Under the pieces are notes generated by a model. It was given only the letters and a program-made list of their open reading frames with translations. It did no database searches and was not told where the DNA came from. A stretch of 64,000 nt of DNA from Amaranthus tricolor (Eukaryota; Streptophyta; Magnoliopsida; Caryophyllales; Amaranthaceae), in contig NC_080050.1 in NCBI RefSeq assembly GCF_026212465.1, forward strand, positions 33,996,130 through 34,060,129. The letters are read 5' to 3'. This document shows positions 12,276 through 24,200 of this stretch, piece by piece. Position 1 is the first letter of the stretch. Every line of letters starts with the position of its first letter. The translations under genes and the position numbers were made by a program.

Positions 12276-13491
12276 AGTGGTTAGAATTTAAAATTATAGT
12301 TATATGCTAGAAATTACGTTCTAAAGGTGTGATTTTAAGGGTTTTTTAAGCTTTTTTAGCACTTACACGAATAAATTAGCTTAAATTTGGTTTATTTTTG
12401 CACGAAACATGGAATAAAACACTCTTTGGTATATATTATTGTGTTGAAGTGGTTAGAATTGAAAATAATAGTCATATGATTGAAATTACGTGTTAAATTG
12501 CGATTTTATGTGTTTTTATGATTTTTTGGCACTTTCGCACATAAAGTAGCCCAAACTATCGTTGGTTTGCACGAAAGTTGGCACACAACTCTATTTGGTA
12601 TATACTATTGTATTGAAGTGGTTATAATATAAAATGATAGTTATATGCTAGAAATTACGTGCTAAAGGTGTGATTTTAAGGGTTTTTAAGCTTTTTTGGC
12701 ACTTACACGAATAAAGTAGCTTAAATTTGATTTGTTTTATAGGAAATTTGGAACAAAACCCTCTTTGGTATATATTATTGTGTTGAAGTGGTTAGAATTG
12801 AAAATAATAGTCATATTACAGAAATTACGTGTTATGTTGCGATTTTATGTGTTTTTATGCTTTTTTGGCACTTTCGCACATAAAGTAGCCCAAACTTGCT
12901 TTGTTTTGCACGTAACTTGGCACACAACACTATTTGGTATATATTATTGTGTTGAAGTGGTTAGAATTTAAAATGATAGCTATATGCTTGAAATTACTTG
13001 CTAAAGGTGTGATTTTAAGGGTTTTTTAAGCTTTTTTGGCACTTACACGAATAAAGTAGCATAAATTTGGTATGTTTTGCACGAAATTTGGAACAAAAAA
13101 CTTTTTGGTATATATTATTTTGTTGAAGTGGTTACAATTGAAAATAATAGTCCTATGATAGAAATTACGTGTTAAGTTGCGAATTGTTGTGTTTTTAAGC
13201 TTTTTTGGCACTTTCGCACATAAAGTAGCCCAAACTTGCTTTGTTTTGCACAAAACTTGGCACACAACACTATTTGGTATATATTATTGTGTTGAAGGGG
13301 TTAGAATTTAAAATGATAGTTATATGTTAGAAATTACGTGCTAAAGATATGATTTTAAGGGTTTTTAAGCTTTTTTGGCACTTCCACAAATAAAGTAGCT
13401 TAAATTTGATATGTTTTGCACGAAATTTGGAACAAAACACTCTTTGGTATATATTATTGTTTTGAAGTGGTTGGAATTGAAAATAATAGTC

Positions 13492-13545
13492 CAAACTTGC
13501 TTTTTTGGAAGTTTATGAGTTTTTATGTGTTTGGAATTTGGAAGT
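13492..13545 (-). repeat. Rearranged segment inside a B monomer, copy 1
   Basis: After AAAATAATAGTC the expected ATATGATAGAAATTACG core, about 26 bp, is replaced by about 54 bp of scrambled satellite words: CAAACTTGCTTTTTTGGAAG, TTTTTATGTGTTTGG and GGAATTTGG. Normal sequence resumes at GCGATTTTATGTG. Every word occurs elsewhere in the monomer but in another order, so this looks like template switching or a small complex rearrangement, not foreign DNA. Confidence 0.8.
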
Positions 13546-16235
13546 GGCGATTTTATGTGTTTTTAAGCTTTTTTGGCACTTTCGCACATAAGGTAGCCCA
13601 AACTTGCTTTGTTTTGCACGTAACTTTGCACAGAACACTATTTGGTATATATTACTGTGTTGAAGTGGTTAGAATTTATAATCATAGTTATATGCTAAAA
13701 ATTACGTTCTAAAGGAGTGATTTTAAGGGTTTTTAAGCTTTTTTGGCACTTACACGAATAAACTAGCTTAAATTTGGTATGTTTTGCACAAAATTTGGAA
13801 CAAAACACTTTTTGGTATATATTATTGTGTTGAAATGGTTAGAATTGAAAATAATAGTCATATGATAGAAATTACGTGTTAAGTTGCGATTTGATGTGTT
13901 TTTAAGCTTTTTCGGCACTTTCGCACATAAAGTAGCCCAAACTTGCTTTGTTTTGCAGGAAACTTGGCACACAACACTATTTGGTAAATATTATTTTTTT
14001 GAAGTGGTTAGAATTAAACATAATAGTTATATGCTAGAAATTACGTGCTAAAGGTGTGATTTTAAGGGTTTTTAAGCTTTTTTTGGCACTTACACGAATA
14101 AAGTAGCTTAAATTTGGTTTGTTTTGCACGAAACATGAAACAAAACACTCTTTGGTATATATTATTGTGTTGAAGTGGTTAATATTGAAAATAATAGTCA
14201 TATGATAGAAATTACGTGTTAAATTGCGATTTTATATGTTTTTAAGCTTTTTTGGCACTTTCGCACATAAAGTAGCCCAAACTATCGTTGGTTTGCACGA
14301 AAGTTGGCACACAACTCTATTTGGTATATATTATTGTATTGAAGTGGTTAGAATATAAAATGATAGTTATATGCTAGAAATTACGTGCTGAAGGTGTGAT
14401 TTTAAGGGTTTTTAAGCTTTTTTGGCACTTACACGAATAAAGTAGCTTAAATTTGATTTGTTTTGTAGGAAATTTGGAACAAAACACTCTTTGGTATAAA
14501 TTATTGTGTTGAAGTGGTTAGAATTGAAAATAATAGTCATATTACAGAAATTACGTGTTATGTGTTGCGATTTTATGTGTTTTTATGCTTTTTTGGCACT
14601 TTCGCACATAAAGTAGCCCGAACTTGCTTTGTTTTGCACGTAACTTGGCACACAACACTATTTGGTATATATTATTGTGTTGAAGTGGTTAGAATTTAAA
14701 ATCATAGTTATATGCTAGAAATTACGTTCTAAAGGTGTGATTTTAAGGGTTTTTAAGCTTTTTTGGCACTTACACGAATAAAGTAGCTTAAATTTGGTTT
14801 GTTTTGTATGAAACATGGAACAACACACTCTTTGGTATATATTATTGTGTTGAAGTGGTTAGAATTTAAAATAATAGTCATATGATAGAAATTACGTGTT
14901 AAGTTGCGATTTGATGTGTTTTTAAGCTTTTTTGGCACTTTCGCACATAAAGTAGCCCAAACTTGCTTTGTTTTGCACGTAACTTGGCACACAACACTAT
15001 TTGGTATATATTATTGTGTTGAAGTGGTTAGATTTAAAATAATAGTTATATGCTAGAAATTACGTTCTAAAGGTGTTATTTTAAGGGTTTTTAAGCTTTT
15101 TTAGCACTTACACGAATAAATTAGCTTAAATTTGGTTTGTTTTGCACGAAACATGGAATAAAACACTCTTTGGTATATATTATTGTGTTGAAGTGGTTAG
15201 AATTGAAAATAATAGTCATATGATTGAAATTACGTGTTAAATTGCGATTTTATGTGTTTTTATGATTTTTTGGCACTTTCGCACATAAAGTAGCCCAAAC
15301 TATCGTTGGTTTGCACGAAAGTTGGCACACAACTCTATTTGGTATATACTATTGTATTGAAGTGGTTATAATATAAAATGATAGTTATATGCTAGAAATT
15401 ACGTGCTAAAGGTGTGATTTTAAGGGTTTATAAGCTTTTTTGGCACTTACACGAATAAAGTAGCTTAAATTTGATTTGTTTTTATAGGAAATTTGGAACA
15501 AAACCCTCTTTGGTATATATTATTGTGTTGAAGTGGTTAGAATTGAAAATAATAGTCATATTACAGAAATTACGTGTTATGTTGCGATTTTATGTGTTTT
15601 TATGCTTTTTTGGCACTTTCGCACATAAAGTAGCCCAAACTTGCTTTGTTTTGCACGTAACTTGGCACACAACACTATTTGGTATATATTATTGTGTTGA
15701 AGTGGTTAGAATTTAAAATGATAGCTATATGCTTGAAATTACTTGCTAAAGGTGTGATTTTAAGGGTTTTTAAGCTTTTTTGGCACTTACACGAATAAAG
15801 TAGCATAAATTTGGTATGTTTTGCACGAAATTTGGAACAAAAAACTTTTTGGTATATATTATTTTGTTGAAGTGGTTACAATTGAAAATAATAGTCCTAT
15901 GATAGAAATTACGTGTTAAGTTGCGAATTGTTGTGTTTTTAAGCTTTTTTGGCACTTTCGCACATAAAGTAGCCCAAACTTGCTTTGTTTTGCACAAAAC
16001 TTGGCACACAACACTATTTGGTATATATTATTGTGTTGAAGGGGTTAGAATTTAAAATGATAGTTATATGTTAGAAATTACGTGCTAAAGGTATGATTTT
16101 AAGGGTTTTTAAGCTTTTTTGGCACTTCCACAAATAAAGTAGCTTAAATTTGATATGTTTTGCACGAAATTTGGAACAAAACACTCTTTGGTATATATTA
16201 TTGTTTTGAAGTGGTTGGAATTGAAAATAATAGTC

Positions 16236-16289
16236 CAAACTTGCTTTTTTGGAAGTTTATGAGTTTTTATGTGTTTGGAATTTGGAAGT
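16236..16289 (-). repeat. Rearranged segment inside a B monomer, copy 2
   Basis: This is the second copy of the same scrambled segment, exactly 2744 bp after the first and apparently without differences. It makes a sequence tag for the 2744-bp duplication, since the rearrangement must precede the duplication. No third copy follows: the corresponding unit near 19320 keeps the ordinary B core (GATAGAAATTACG). Confidence 0.8.
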
Positions 16290-17765
16290 GGCGATTTTAT
16301 GTGTTTTTAAGCTTTTTTGGCACTTTCGCACATAAGGTAGCCCAAACTTGCTTTGTTTTGCACGTAACTTTGCACAGAACACTATTTGGTATATATTACT
16401 GTGTTGAAGTGGTTAGAATTTAAAATCATAGTTATATGCTAGAAATTACGTTCTAAAGGAGTGATTTTAAGGGTTTTTAAACTTTTTTGGCACTTACACG
16501 AATAAACTAGCTTAAATTTGGTATGTTTTGCACAAAATTTGGAACAAAACACTTTTTGGTATATATTATTGTGTTGAAATGGTTAGAATTGAAAATAATA
16601 GTCATATGATAGAAATTACGTGTTAAGTTGCGATTTGATGTGTTTTTAAGCTTTTTCGGCACTTTCGCACATAAAGTAGCCCAAACTTGCTTTGTTTTGC
16701 ACGAAACTTGGCACACAACACTATTTGGTAAATATTATTTTGTTGAAGTGGTTAGAATTAAAAATAATAGTTATATGCTAGAAATTACGTGCTAAAGGTG
16801 TGATTTTAAGGGTTTTTAAGCTTTTTTGGCACTTACACGAATAAAGTAGCTTAAATTTGGTTTGTTTTGCACGAAACATGAAACAAAAAAATCTTTGGTA
16901 TATATTATTGTGTTGAAGTGGTTAATATTGAAAATAATAGTCATATGATAGAAATTACGTGTTAAATTGCGATTTTATATGTTTTTTAAGCTTTTTTGGC
17001 ACTTTCGCACATAAAGTAGCCCAAACTATCGTTGGTTTGCACGAAAGTTGGCGCACAACTCTATTTGGTATATATTATTGTATTGAAGTGGTTAGAATAT
17101 AAAATGATAGTTATATGCTAGAAATTACGTGCTAAAGGTGTGATTTTAAGGGTTTTTTAAGCTTTTTTGGCACTTACACGAATAAAGTAGCTTAAATTTG
17201 ATTTGTTTTGTAGGAAATTTGGAACAAAACACTCTTTGGTATAAATTATTGTGTTGAAGTGGTTAGAATTGAAAATAATAGTCATATTACAGAAATTACG
17301 TGTTATGTTGCGATTTTATGTGTTTTTATGCTTTTTTGGCACTTTCGCACATAAAGTAGCCCGAACTTGCTTTGTTTTGCACGTAACTTGGCACACAACA
17401 CTATTTGGTATATATTATTGTGTTGAAGTGGTTAGAATTTAAAATTATAGTTATATGCTAGAAATTACGTTCTAAAGGTGTGATGTTAAAGGTTTTTAAG
17501 CTTTTTTGGCACTTACACGAATAAAGTAGCTTAAATTTGGTTTGTTTTGCACGAAACATGGAACAACACACTCTTTGGTATATATTATTGTGTTGAAGTG
17601 GTTAGAATTTAAAATAATAGTCATATGATAGAAATTACGTGTTACGTTGCGATTAGATGTGTTTTTAAGCTTTTTTGGCACTTTCGCACATAAAATATCC
17701 CAAACTTGCTTTGTTTTGCACGTAACTTGGCACACAACACGATTTGGTATATATTATTGTGTTGA

Positions 17766-18600
17766 AGTGGTTAGAATTTAAAATAATAGTTATATGCTAG
17801 AAATTACGTTCTAAAGGTGTGATTTTAAGGGTTTTTAAGCTTTTTTAGCACTTACACGAATAAATTAGCTTAAATTTGGTTTGTTTTGCACGAAACATGG
17901 AATAAAACACTCTTTGGTATATATTATTGTGTTGAAGTGGTTAGAATTGAAAATAATAGTCATATGATTGAAATTACGTGTTAAATTGCGATTTTATGTG
18001 TTTTTATGATTTTTTGGCACTTTCGCACATAAAGTAGCCCAAACTATCGTTGGTTTGCACGAAAGTTGGCACACAACTCTATTTGGTATATACTATTGTA
18101 TTGAAGTGGTTATAATATAAAATGATAGTTATATGCTAGAAATTACGTGCTAAAGGTGTGATTTTAAGGGTTTTTAAGCTTTTTTGGCACTTACACGAAT
18201 AAAGTAGCTTAAATTTGATTTGTTTTATAGGAAATTTGGAACAAAACCCTCTTTGGTATATATTATTGTGTTGAAGTGGTTAGAATTGAAAATAATAGTC
18301 ATATTACAGAAATTACGTGTTATGTTGCGATTTTATGTGTTTTTTTTGCTTTTTTTGGCACTTTCGCACATAAAGTAGCCCAAACTTGCTTTGTTTTGCA
18401 CGTAACTTGGCACACAACACTATTTGGTATATATTATTGTGTTGAAGTGGGTTAGAATTTAAAATCATAGTTATATGCTAGAAATTACGTTCTAAAGGTG
18501 TGATTTTAAGGGTTTTTAAGCTTTTTTGGCACTTACACGAATAAAGTAGCTTAAATTTGGTTTGTTTTGCACGAAACATGGATCAACACACTCTTTGGTA
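17766..18600 (-). repeat. Partial third copy of the 2744-bp unit with internal loss
   Basis: The sequence from about 17766 to 18340 follows the start of the 2744-bp unit (TTTTTTAGCAC, CTATCGTTGG, TATAGGAAATTTGG with CCCTC). From about 18420 it instead matches the later part of the unit, near 14690-14830 (GAAACATGGA followed by ACACACTCTTTGG). Several monomers in between are absent, including the rearranged one. A T-run expansion (GTGTTTTTTTTGC, about 18340) sits near the junction. I read this as an unequal-crossover product. Confidence 0.65.
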
Positions 18601-19602
18601 TATATTATTGTGTTGAAGTGGTTAGAATTTAAAATAATAGTCATATGATAGAAATTACGTGTTAAGTTGCGATTTGATGTGTTTTTAAGCTTTTTTGGAA
18701 CTTTCGCTCATAAAGTAGCCCAAACTTGCTTTGTTTTGCACGAAACTTGGCACACGCAACACTATTTGGTATATATTATTGTGTTGAAGTGGTTAGAATT
18801 TAAAATCATTGGTATATGCTAGAAATTACGTTCTATAGGTGTGATTTTAAGGGTTTTTAAGCTTTTTTGGCACTTACACGAATAAATTAGCTTAAATTTG
18901 GTTTGTTTTGCACGAAACATGGAACAAAACACTCTTTGGTATATATTATTGTGTTGAAGTGGTTAGAATTGAAAATAATAGTCATATGATTGAAATTACG
19001 TGTTAAATTACGATTTTATGTGTTTTTAAGAATTTTTGGCACTTTCGCACATAAAGTAGCCCAAACTTGCGTTGTTTTTCACGAAAGTTGGCACAAAACA
19101 CTATTTGGTATATATTATTGTGTTGAAGTGGTTAAAATTTAAAATGATAGTTATATGTTAGAAATTACGTGCTAAAGGTATGATTTTAAGGGTTTTTAAG
19201 CTTTTTTGGCACTTCCACAAATAAAGTAGCTTAATTTTGATATGTTTTGCACGAAATTTGGAACAAAACACTCTTTGGTATATATTATTGTTTTGAAGTG
19301 GTTAGAATTGAAAATAATAGTCGTATGAGATAGAAATTACGTGTTAAGTTGCGATTTTATGTGTTTTTAAGCTTTTTTGGCACTTTCGCACATAAGGTAG
19401 CCCAAACTTGCTTTGTTTTGCACGTAACTTGGCACACGCAACACTATTTGGTATATATTATTGTGTTGAAGTGGTTAGAATTTAAAATCATTGATATATG
19501 CTAGAAATTACGTTCTATAGGTGTCATTTTAAGTGTTTTTAAGCTTTTTTGGCACTTACACGAATAAATTAGCTTAAATTTGGTTTGTTTTGCACGAAAC
19601 AT

Positions 19603-20956
19603 GGAACAAAAAACTCTTTGGTATATATTATTGTGTTGAAGTGGTTAGAATTGAAAATAATAGTCATATGATTGAAATTACGTGTTAAATTGCGATTTTA
19701 TGTGTTTTTAAGATTTTTTTGGCACTTTCGCACATAAAGTAGCCCAAACTTGCGTTGTTTTTCACGAAAGTTGGCACAAAACACTATTTGGTATATATTA
19801 TTGTGTTAAGTGGTTAGAATTTAAAATGATAGTTATATGTTAGAAATTTTGTGCTAAAGGTATGATTTTAAGGGTTTTTAAGCTTTTTTGGCACTTCCAA
19901 AAATAAAGTAGCTTAAATTTGATACGTTTTGCACGAAATTTGGAACAAAACACTCTTTGGTATATATTATTGTTTTGAAGTGGTTAGATTTGAAAATAAT
20001 AGTCATATGATAGAAATTACGTGTTAAGTTGCTATTTTATGCGTTTTTAAGCTTTTTTGGCACTTTCGCACATAAACTAGCCCAAACTTGCTTTGTTTTG
20101 CACGTAACTTGGCACAGAACACTATTTGGTACATATTATTGTGTTGAAGTGGTTAGAATTTAAAATAATAGTTATATGCTAGAAATTACGTTCTAAAGGT
20201 GTGATTTTAAGGGTTTTTAAGGTTTTTTAGCACTTACACGAATAAATTAGCTTAAATTTGGTTTGTTTTGCACGAAACATGGAACAAAAAACTCTTTGGT
20301 ATATATTATTGTGTTGAAGTGGTTAGAATTGAAAATAATAGTCATATGATTGAAATTACGTGTTAAATTGCGATTTTATGTGTTTTTAAGATTTTTTGGC
20401 ACTTTCGCACATAAAGTAGCCCAAACTTGCGTTGTTTTTCACGAAAGTTGGCACAAAACACTATTTGGTATATATTATTGTGTTAAGTGGTTAGAATTTA
20501 AAATGATAGTTATATGTTAGAAATTTTGTGCTAAAGGTATGATTTTAAGGGTTTTTAAGTTTTTTTGGCACTTCCAAAAATAAAGTAGCTTAAATTTGAT
20601 ATGTTTTGCACGAAATTTGGAACAAAACACTCTTTGGTATATATTATTGTTTTGAAGTGGTTAGATTTGAAAATAATAGTCATATGATAGAAATTACGTG
20701 TTAAGTTGCTATTTTATGCGTTTTTAAGCTTTTTTGGCACTTTCGCACATAAACTAGCCCAAACTTGCTTTGTTTTGCACGTAACTTGGCACAGAACACT
20801 ATTTGGTACATATTATTGTGTTGAAGTGGTTAGAATTTAAAATAATAGTTATATGCTAGAAATTACGTTCTAAAGGTGTGATTTTAAGGGTTTTTAAGGT
20901 TTTTTAGCACTTACACGAATAAATTAGCTTAAATTTGGTTTGTTTTGCACGAAACA
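19603..20956 (-). repeat. 677-bp tandem duplication (4 monomers)
   Basis: About 19603-20279 is repeated at about 20280-20956, with very few differences; one is a T-run of seven against six near 19713 and 20394. Shared rare variants include GAAATTTTGTGC, ACTTCCAAAAATAAAG, GTTGCTATTTTATGCG, CATAAACTAGCCC, and GGTACATATT. Copy 2 then continues into sequence with ACAAAACACTC where copy 1 had ACAAAAAACTC, which marks the end of the duplication. High similarity suggests it is young. Confidence 0.85.
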
Positions 20957-21289
20957 TGGAACAAAACACTCTTTGGTATATATTATTGTGTTGAAGTGGT
21001 TAGAATTGAAAATAATAGTCATATGATTGAAATTACGTGTTAAATTGCGATTTTATGTGTTTTTATGATTTTTTGGCACTTTCGCACATAAAGTAGCCTA
21101 AACTATCGTTGGTTTGCACGAAAGTTGGCACACAACTCTATTTGTTATATATTATTGTATTGAAGTGGTTATAATATAAAATGATAGTTATATGCTAGAA
21201 ATTACGTGCTAAAGGTGTGATTTTAAGGGTTTTTAAGCTTTTTTGGAACTTACACGAATAAAGTAGCTTAAATTTGATTTGTTTTATAG

Positions 21290-24200
21290 GAAATTTTGAA
21301 CAAAACCCTCTTTGGTATATATTATTGTGTTGAAGTGGTTAGAATTGAAAATAATAGTCATATTACAGAAATTACGTGTTATGTTGCGATTTTATGTGTT
21401 TTTATGCTTTTTTGGCACTTTCGCACATAAAGTAGCCCAAACTTGCTTTGTTTTACACGTAACTTGGCACACAACACTATTTGGTATATATTATTGTGTT
21501 GAAATGGTTAGAATTTAAAATCATAGTTATATGCTAGAAATTACGTTCTAAAGGTGTGATTTTAAGGGTTTTTAAGCTTTTTTGGCACTTACACGAATAA
21601 AGTAGCTTAAATTTGGTTTGTTTTGCACGAAACATGAAACAACACACTATTTGGTATATATTATTGTGTTGAAGTGGTTAGAATTTAAAATAATAGTCAT
21701 ATGATAGAAATTACGTGTTAAGTTGCGATTTGATGTGTTTTTAAGCTTTTTTGGCACTTTCGCACATAAAGTAGCCCAAACTTGCTTTGTTTTGCACGAA
21801 ACATGGCACACGGAACACTATTTGGTATATATTATTGTGTTGAAGTGGTTAGAATTTAAAATCATTGGTATAAGCTAGAAATTACGTTCTATAGGTGTGA
21901 TTTTAAGGGTTTTTAAGCTTTTTTGGCACTTACACGAATAAATTAGCTTAAATTTGGTTTGTTTTGCACGAAACATGGAACAGAAAACTCTTTGGTATAT
22001 ATTATTGTGTTGAAGTGGTTAGAATTGAAAATAATAGTCATATGATTGAAATTACGTGTTAAATTGCGATTTTATGTGTTTTTAAGATTTTTTGGCACTT
22101 TCGCACATAAAGTAGCCCAAACTTGCGTTGTTTTTCACGAAAGTTGGCACAAAACACTATTTGGTATATATTATTGTGTTGAAGTGGTTAGAATTTAAAA
22201 TGATAGTTATATGTTAGAAATTATGTGCTAAAGGTATGATTTTAAGGGTTTTTAAGCTCTTTTGGCACTTCCACAAATAAAGTAGCTTAAATTTGATATG
22301 TTTTGCACGAAATTTGGAACAAAACACTCTTTGGTATATATTATTGTTTTGAAGTGGTTAGATTTGAAAATAATAGTCATATGATAGAAATTACGTGTTA
22401 AGTTGCGATTTTATGCGTTTTTAAGCTTTTTTGGCACTTTCGCACATAAACTAGCCCAAACTTGCTTTGTTTTGCACGTAACTTGGCACAGAACACTATT
22501 TGGTACATATTATTGTGTTGAAGTGGTTAGAATTTAAAATAATAGTTAGATGCTAGAAATTACGTTCTAAAGGTGTGATTTTAAGGGTTTTTAAGGTTTT
22601 TTAGCACTTAGACGAATAAATTAGCTTAAATTTGGTTTGTTTTGCACGAAACATGGAACAAAACACTCTTTGGTATAAATTATTGTGTTGAAGTGGTTAG
22701 AATTGAAAATAATAGTCATATGATTGAAATTACGTGTTGAATTGCGATTTTATGTGTTTTTATGATTTTTTGGCACTTTCGCACATAAAGTAGCCCAAAC
22801 TATCGTTGGTTTGCACGAAAGTTGGCACACAACTCTATTTGTTATATATTATTGTATTGAAGTGTTTATAATATAAAATGATAGTTATATGCTAGAAATT
22901 ACGTGCTAAAGGTGTGATTTTAAGGGTTTTTAAGCTTTTTTGGCACTTACACGAATAAAGTAGCTTAAATTTGATGTGTTTTATAGGAAATTTGGAACAA
23001 AACCCTCTTTGGTATATATTATTGTGTTGAAGTGGTTAGAATTGAAAATAATAGTCATATTAAAGAAATTACGTGTTATGTTGCGATTTTATGTGTTTTT
23101 ATGCTTTTTTGGCACTTTCGCACATAAAGTAGCCCAAACTTGCTTTGTTTTACACGTAACTTGGCACACAACACTATTTGGTATATATTATTGTGTTGAA
23201 ATGGTTAAAATTTAAAATCATAGTTATATGCTAGAAATTACGTTCTAAAGGTGTGATTTTAAGGGTTTTTAAGCTTTTTTGGCACTTACACGAATAAAGT
23301 AGCTTAAATTTGGTTTGTTTTGCACGAAACATGAAACAACACACTATTTGGTATATATTATTGTGTTGAAGTGGTTAGAATTTAAAATAATAGTCATATG
23401 ATAGAAATTACGTGTTAAGTTGCGATTTTATTTGTTTTTAAGCTTTTTTGGCACTTTCGCACATAAGGTAGCCCAAACTTGGTTTGTTTTGCACGTAACT
23501 TGGCACACGCAACACTATTTGGTATATATTATTGTGTTGAAGTGGTTAGAATTTAAAATCATTGATATATGCTAGAAATTACGTTCTATATGTGTGATTT
23601 TAAGGGTTTTTAAGCTTTTTTGGCACTTACACGAATAAATTAGCTTAAATTTGGTTTGTTTTGCACGAAACATGGAACAGAAAAATCTTTGGTATATATT
23701 ATTGTGTTGAAGTGGTTAGAATTGAAAATAATAGTCATATGATTGAAATTACGTGTTAAATTGCGATTTTATGTGTTTTTAAGATTTTTTGGCACTTTCG
23801 CACATAAAGTAGCCCAAACTTGCGTTGTTTTTCACGAAAGTTGGCACAAAACACTATTTGGTATATATTATTGTGTTGAAGTGGTTAGAATTTAAAATGA
23901 TAGTTATATGTTAGAAATTATGTGCTAAAGGTATGATTTTAAGGGTTTTTAAGCTCTTTTGGCACTTCCACAAATAAAGTAGCTTAAATTTGATATGTTT
24001 TGCACGAAATTTGGAACAAAACACTCTTTGGTATATATTATTGTTTTGAAGTGGTTAGATTTGAAAATAATAGTCATATGATAGAAATTACGTGTTAAGT
24101 TGCGATTTTATGCGTTTTTAAGCTTTTTTGGCACTTTCGCACATAAACTAGCCCAAACTTGCTTTGTTTTGCACGTAACTTGGCACAGAACACTATTTGG

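Larger units (their letters stand above)
12276..17765 (-). repeat. 2744-bp tandem duplication (16 monomers), two copies
   Basis: The first copy runs from about 12276 to 15022 and the second from about 15023 to 17765. They match at an offset of about 2744 bp, including rare features: GTTTTATAGGAAATTTGG with ACAAAACCCTC (about 12735 and 15481), CTATCGTTGGTTTGCACG, GTTGCGAATTGTTGTG, and a rearranged unit at 13492-13545 and 16236-16289. The left copy abuts the N gap, so its true left edge may be missing. Sixteen monomers would be about 2713 bp; the excess comes mainly from the enlarged rearranged unit. Confidence 0.88.

Noticed and set aside
12540..12600. Yeast-like replication origin consensus in TTTTATGTGTTTTT words
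   Set aside because: Spacing does not fit the ARS consensus, and such motifs are not meaningful outside budding yeasts.
13492..13545. Foreign insertion in the unusual B monomer
   Set aside because: All of its words are found in normal monomers in another order, and there are no target-site duplications or terminal repeats, so it is internal rearrangement.
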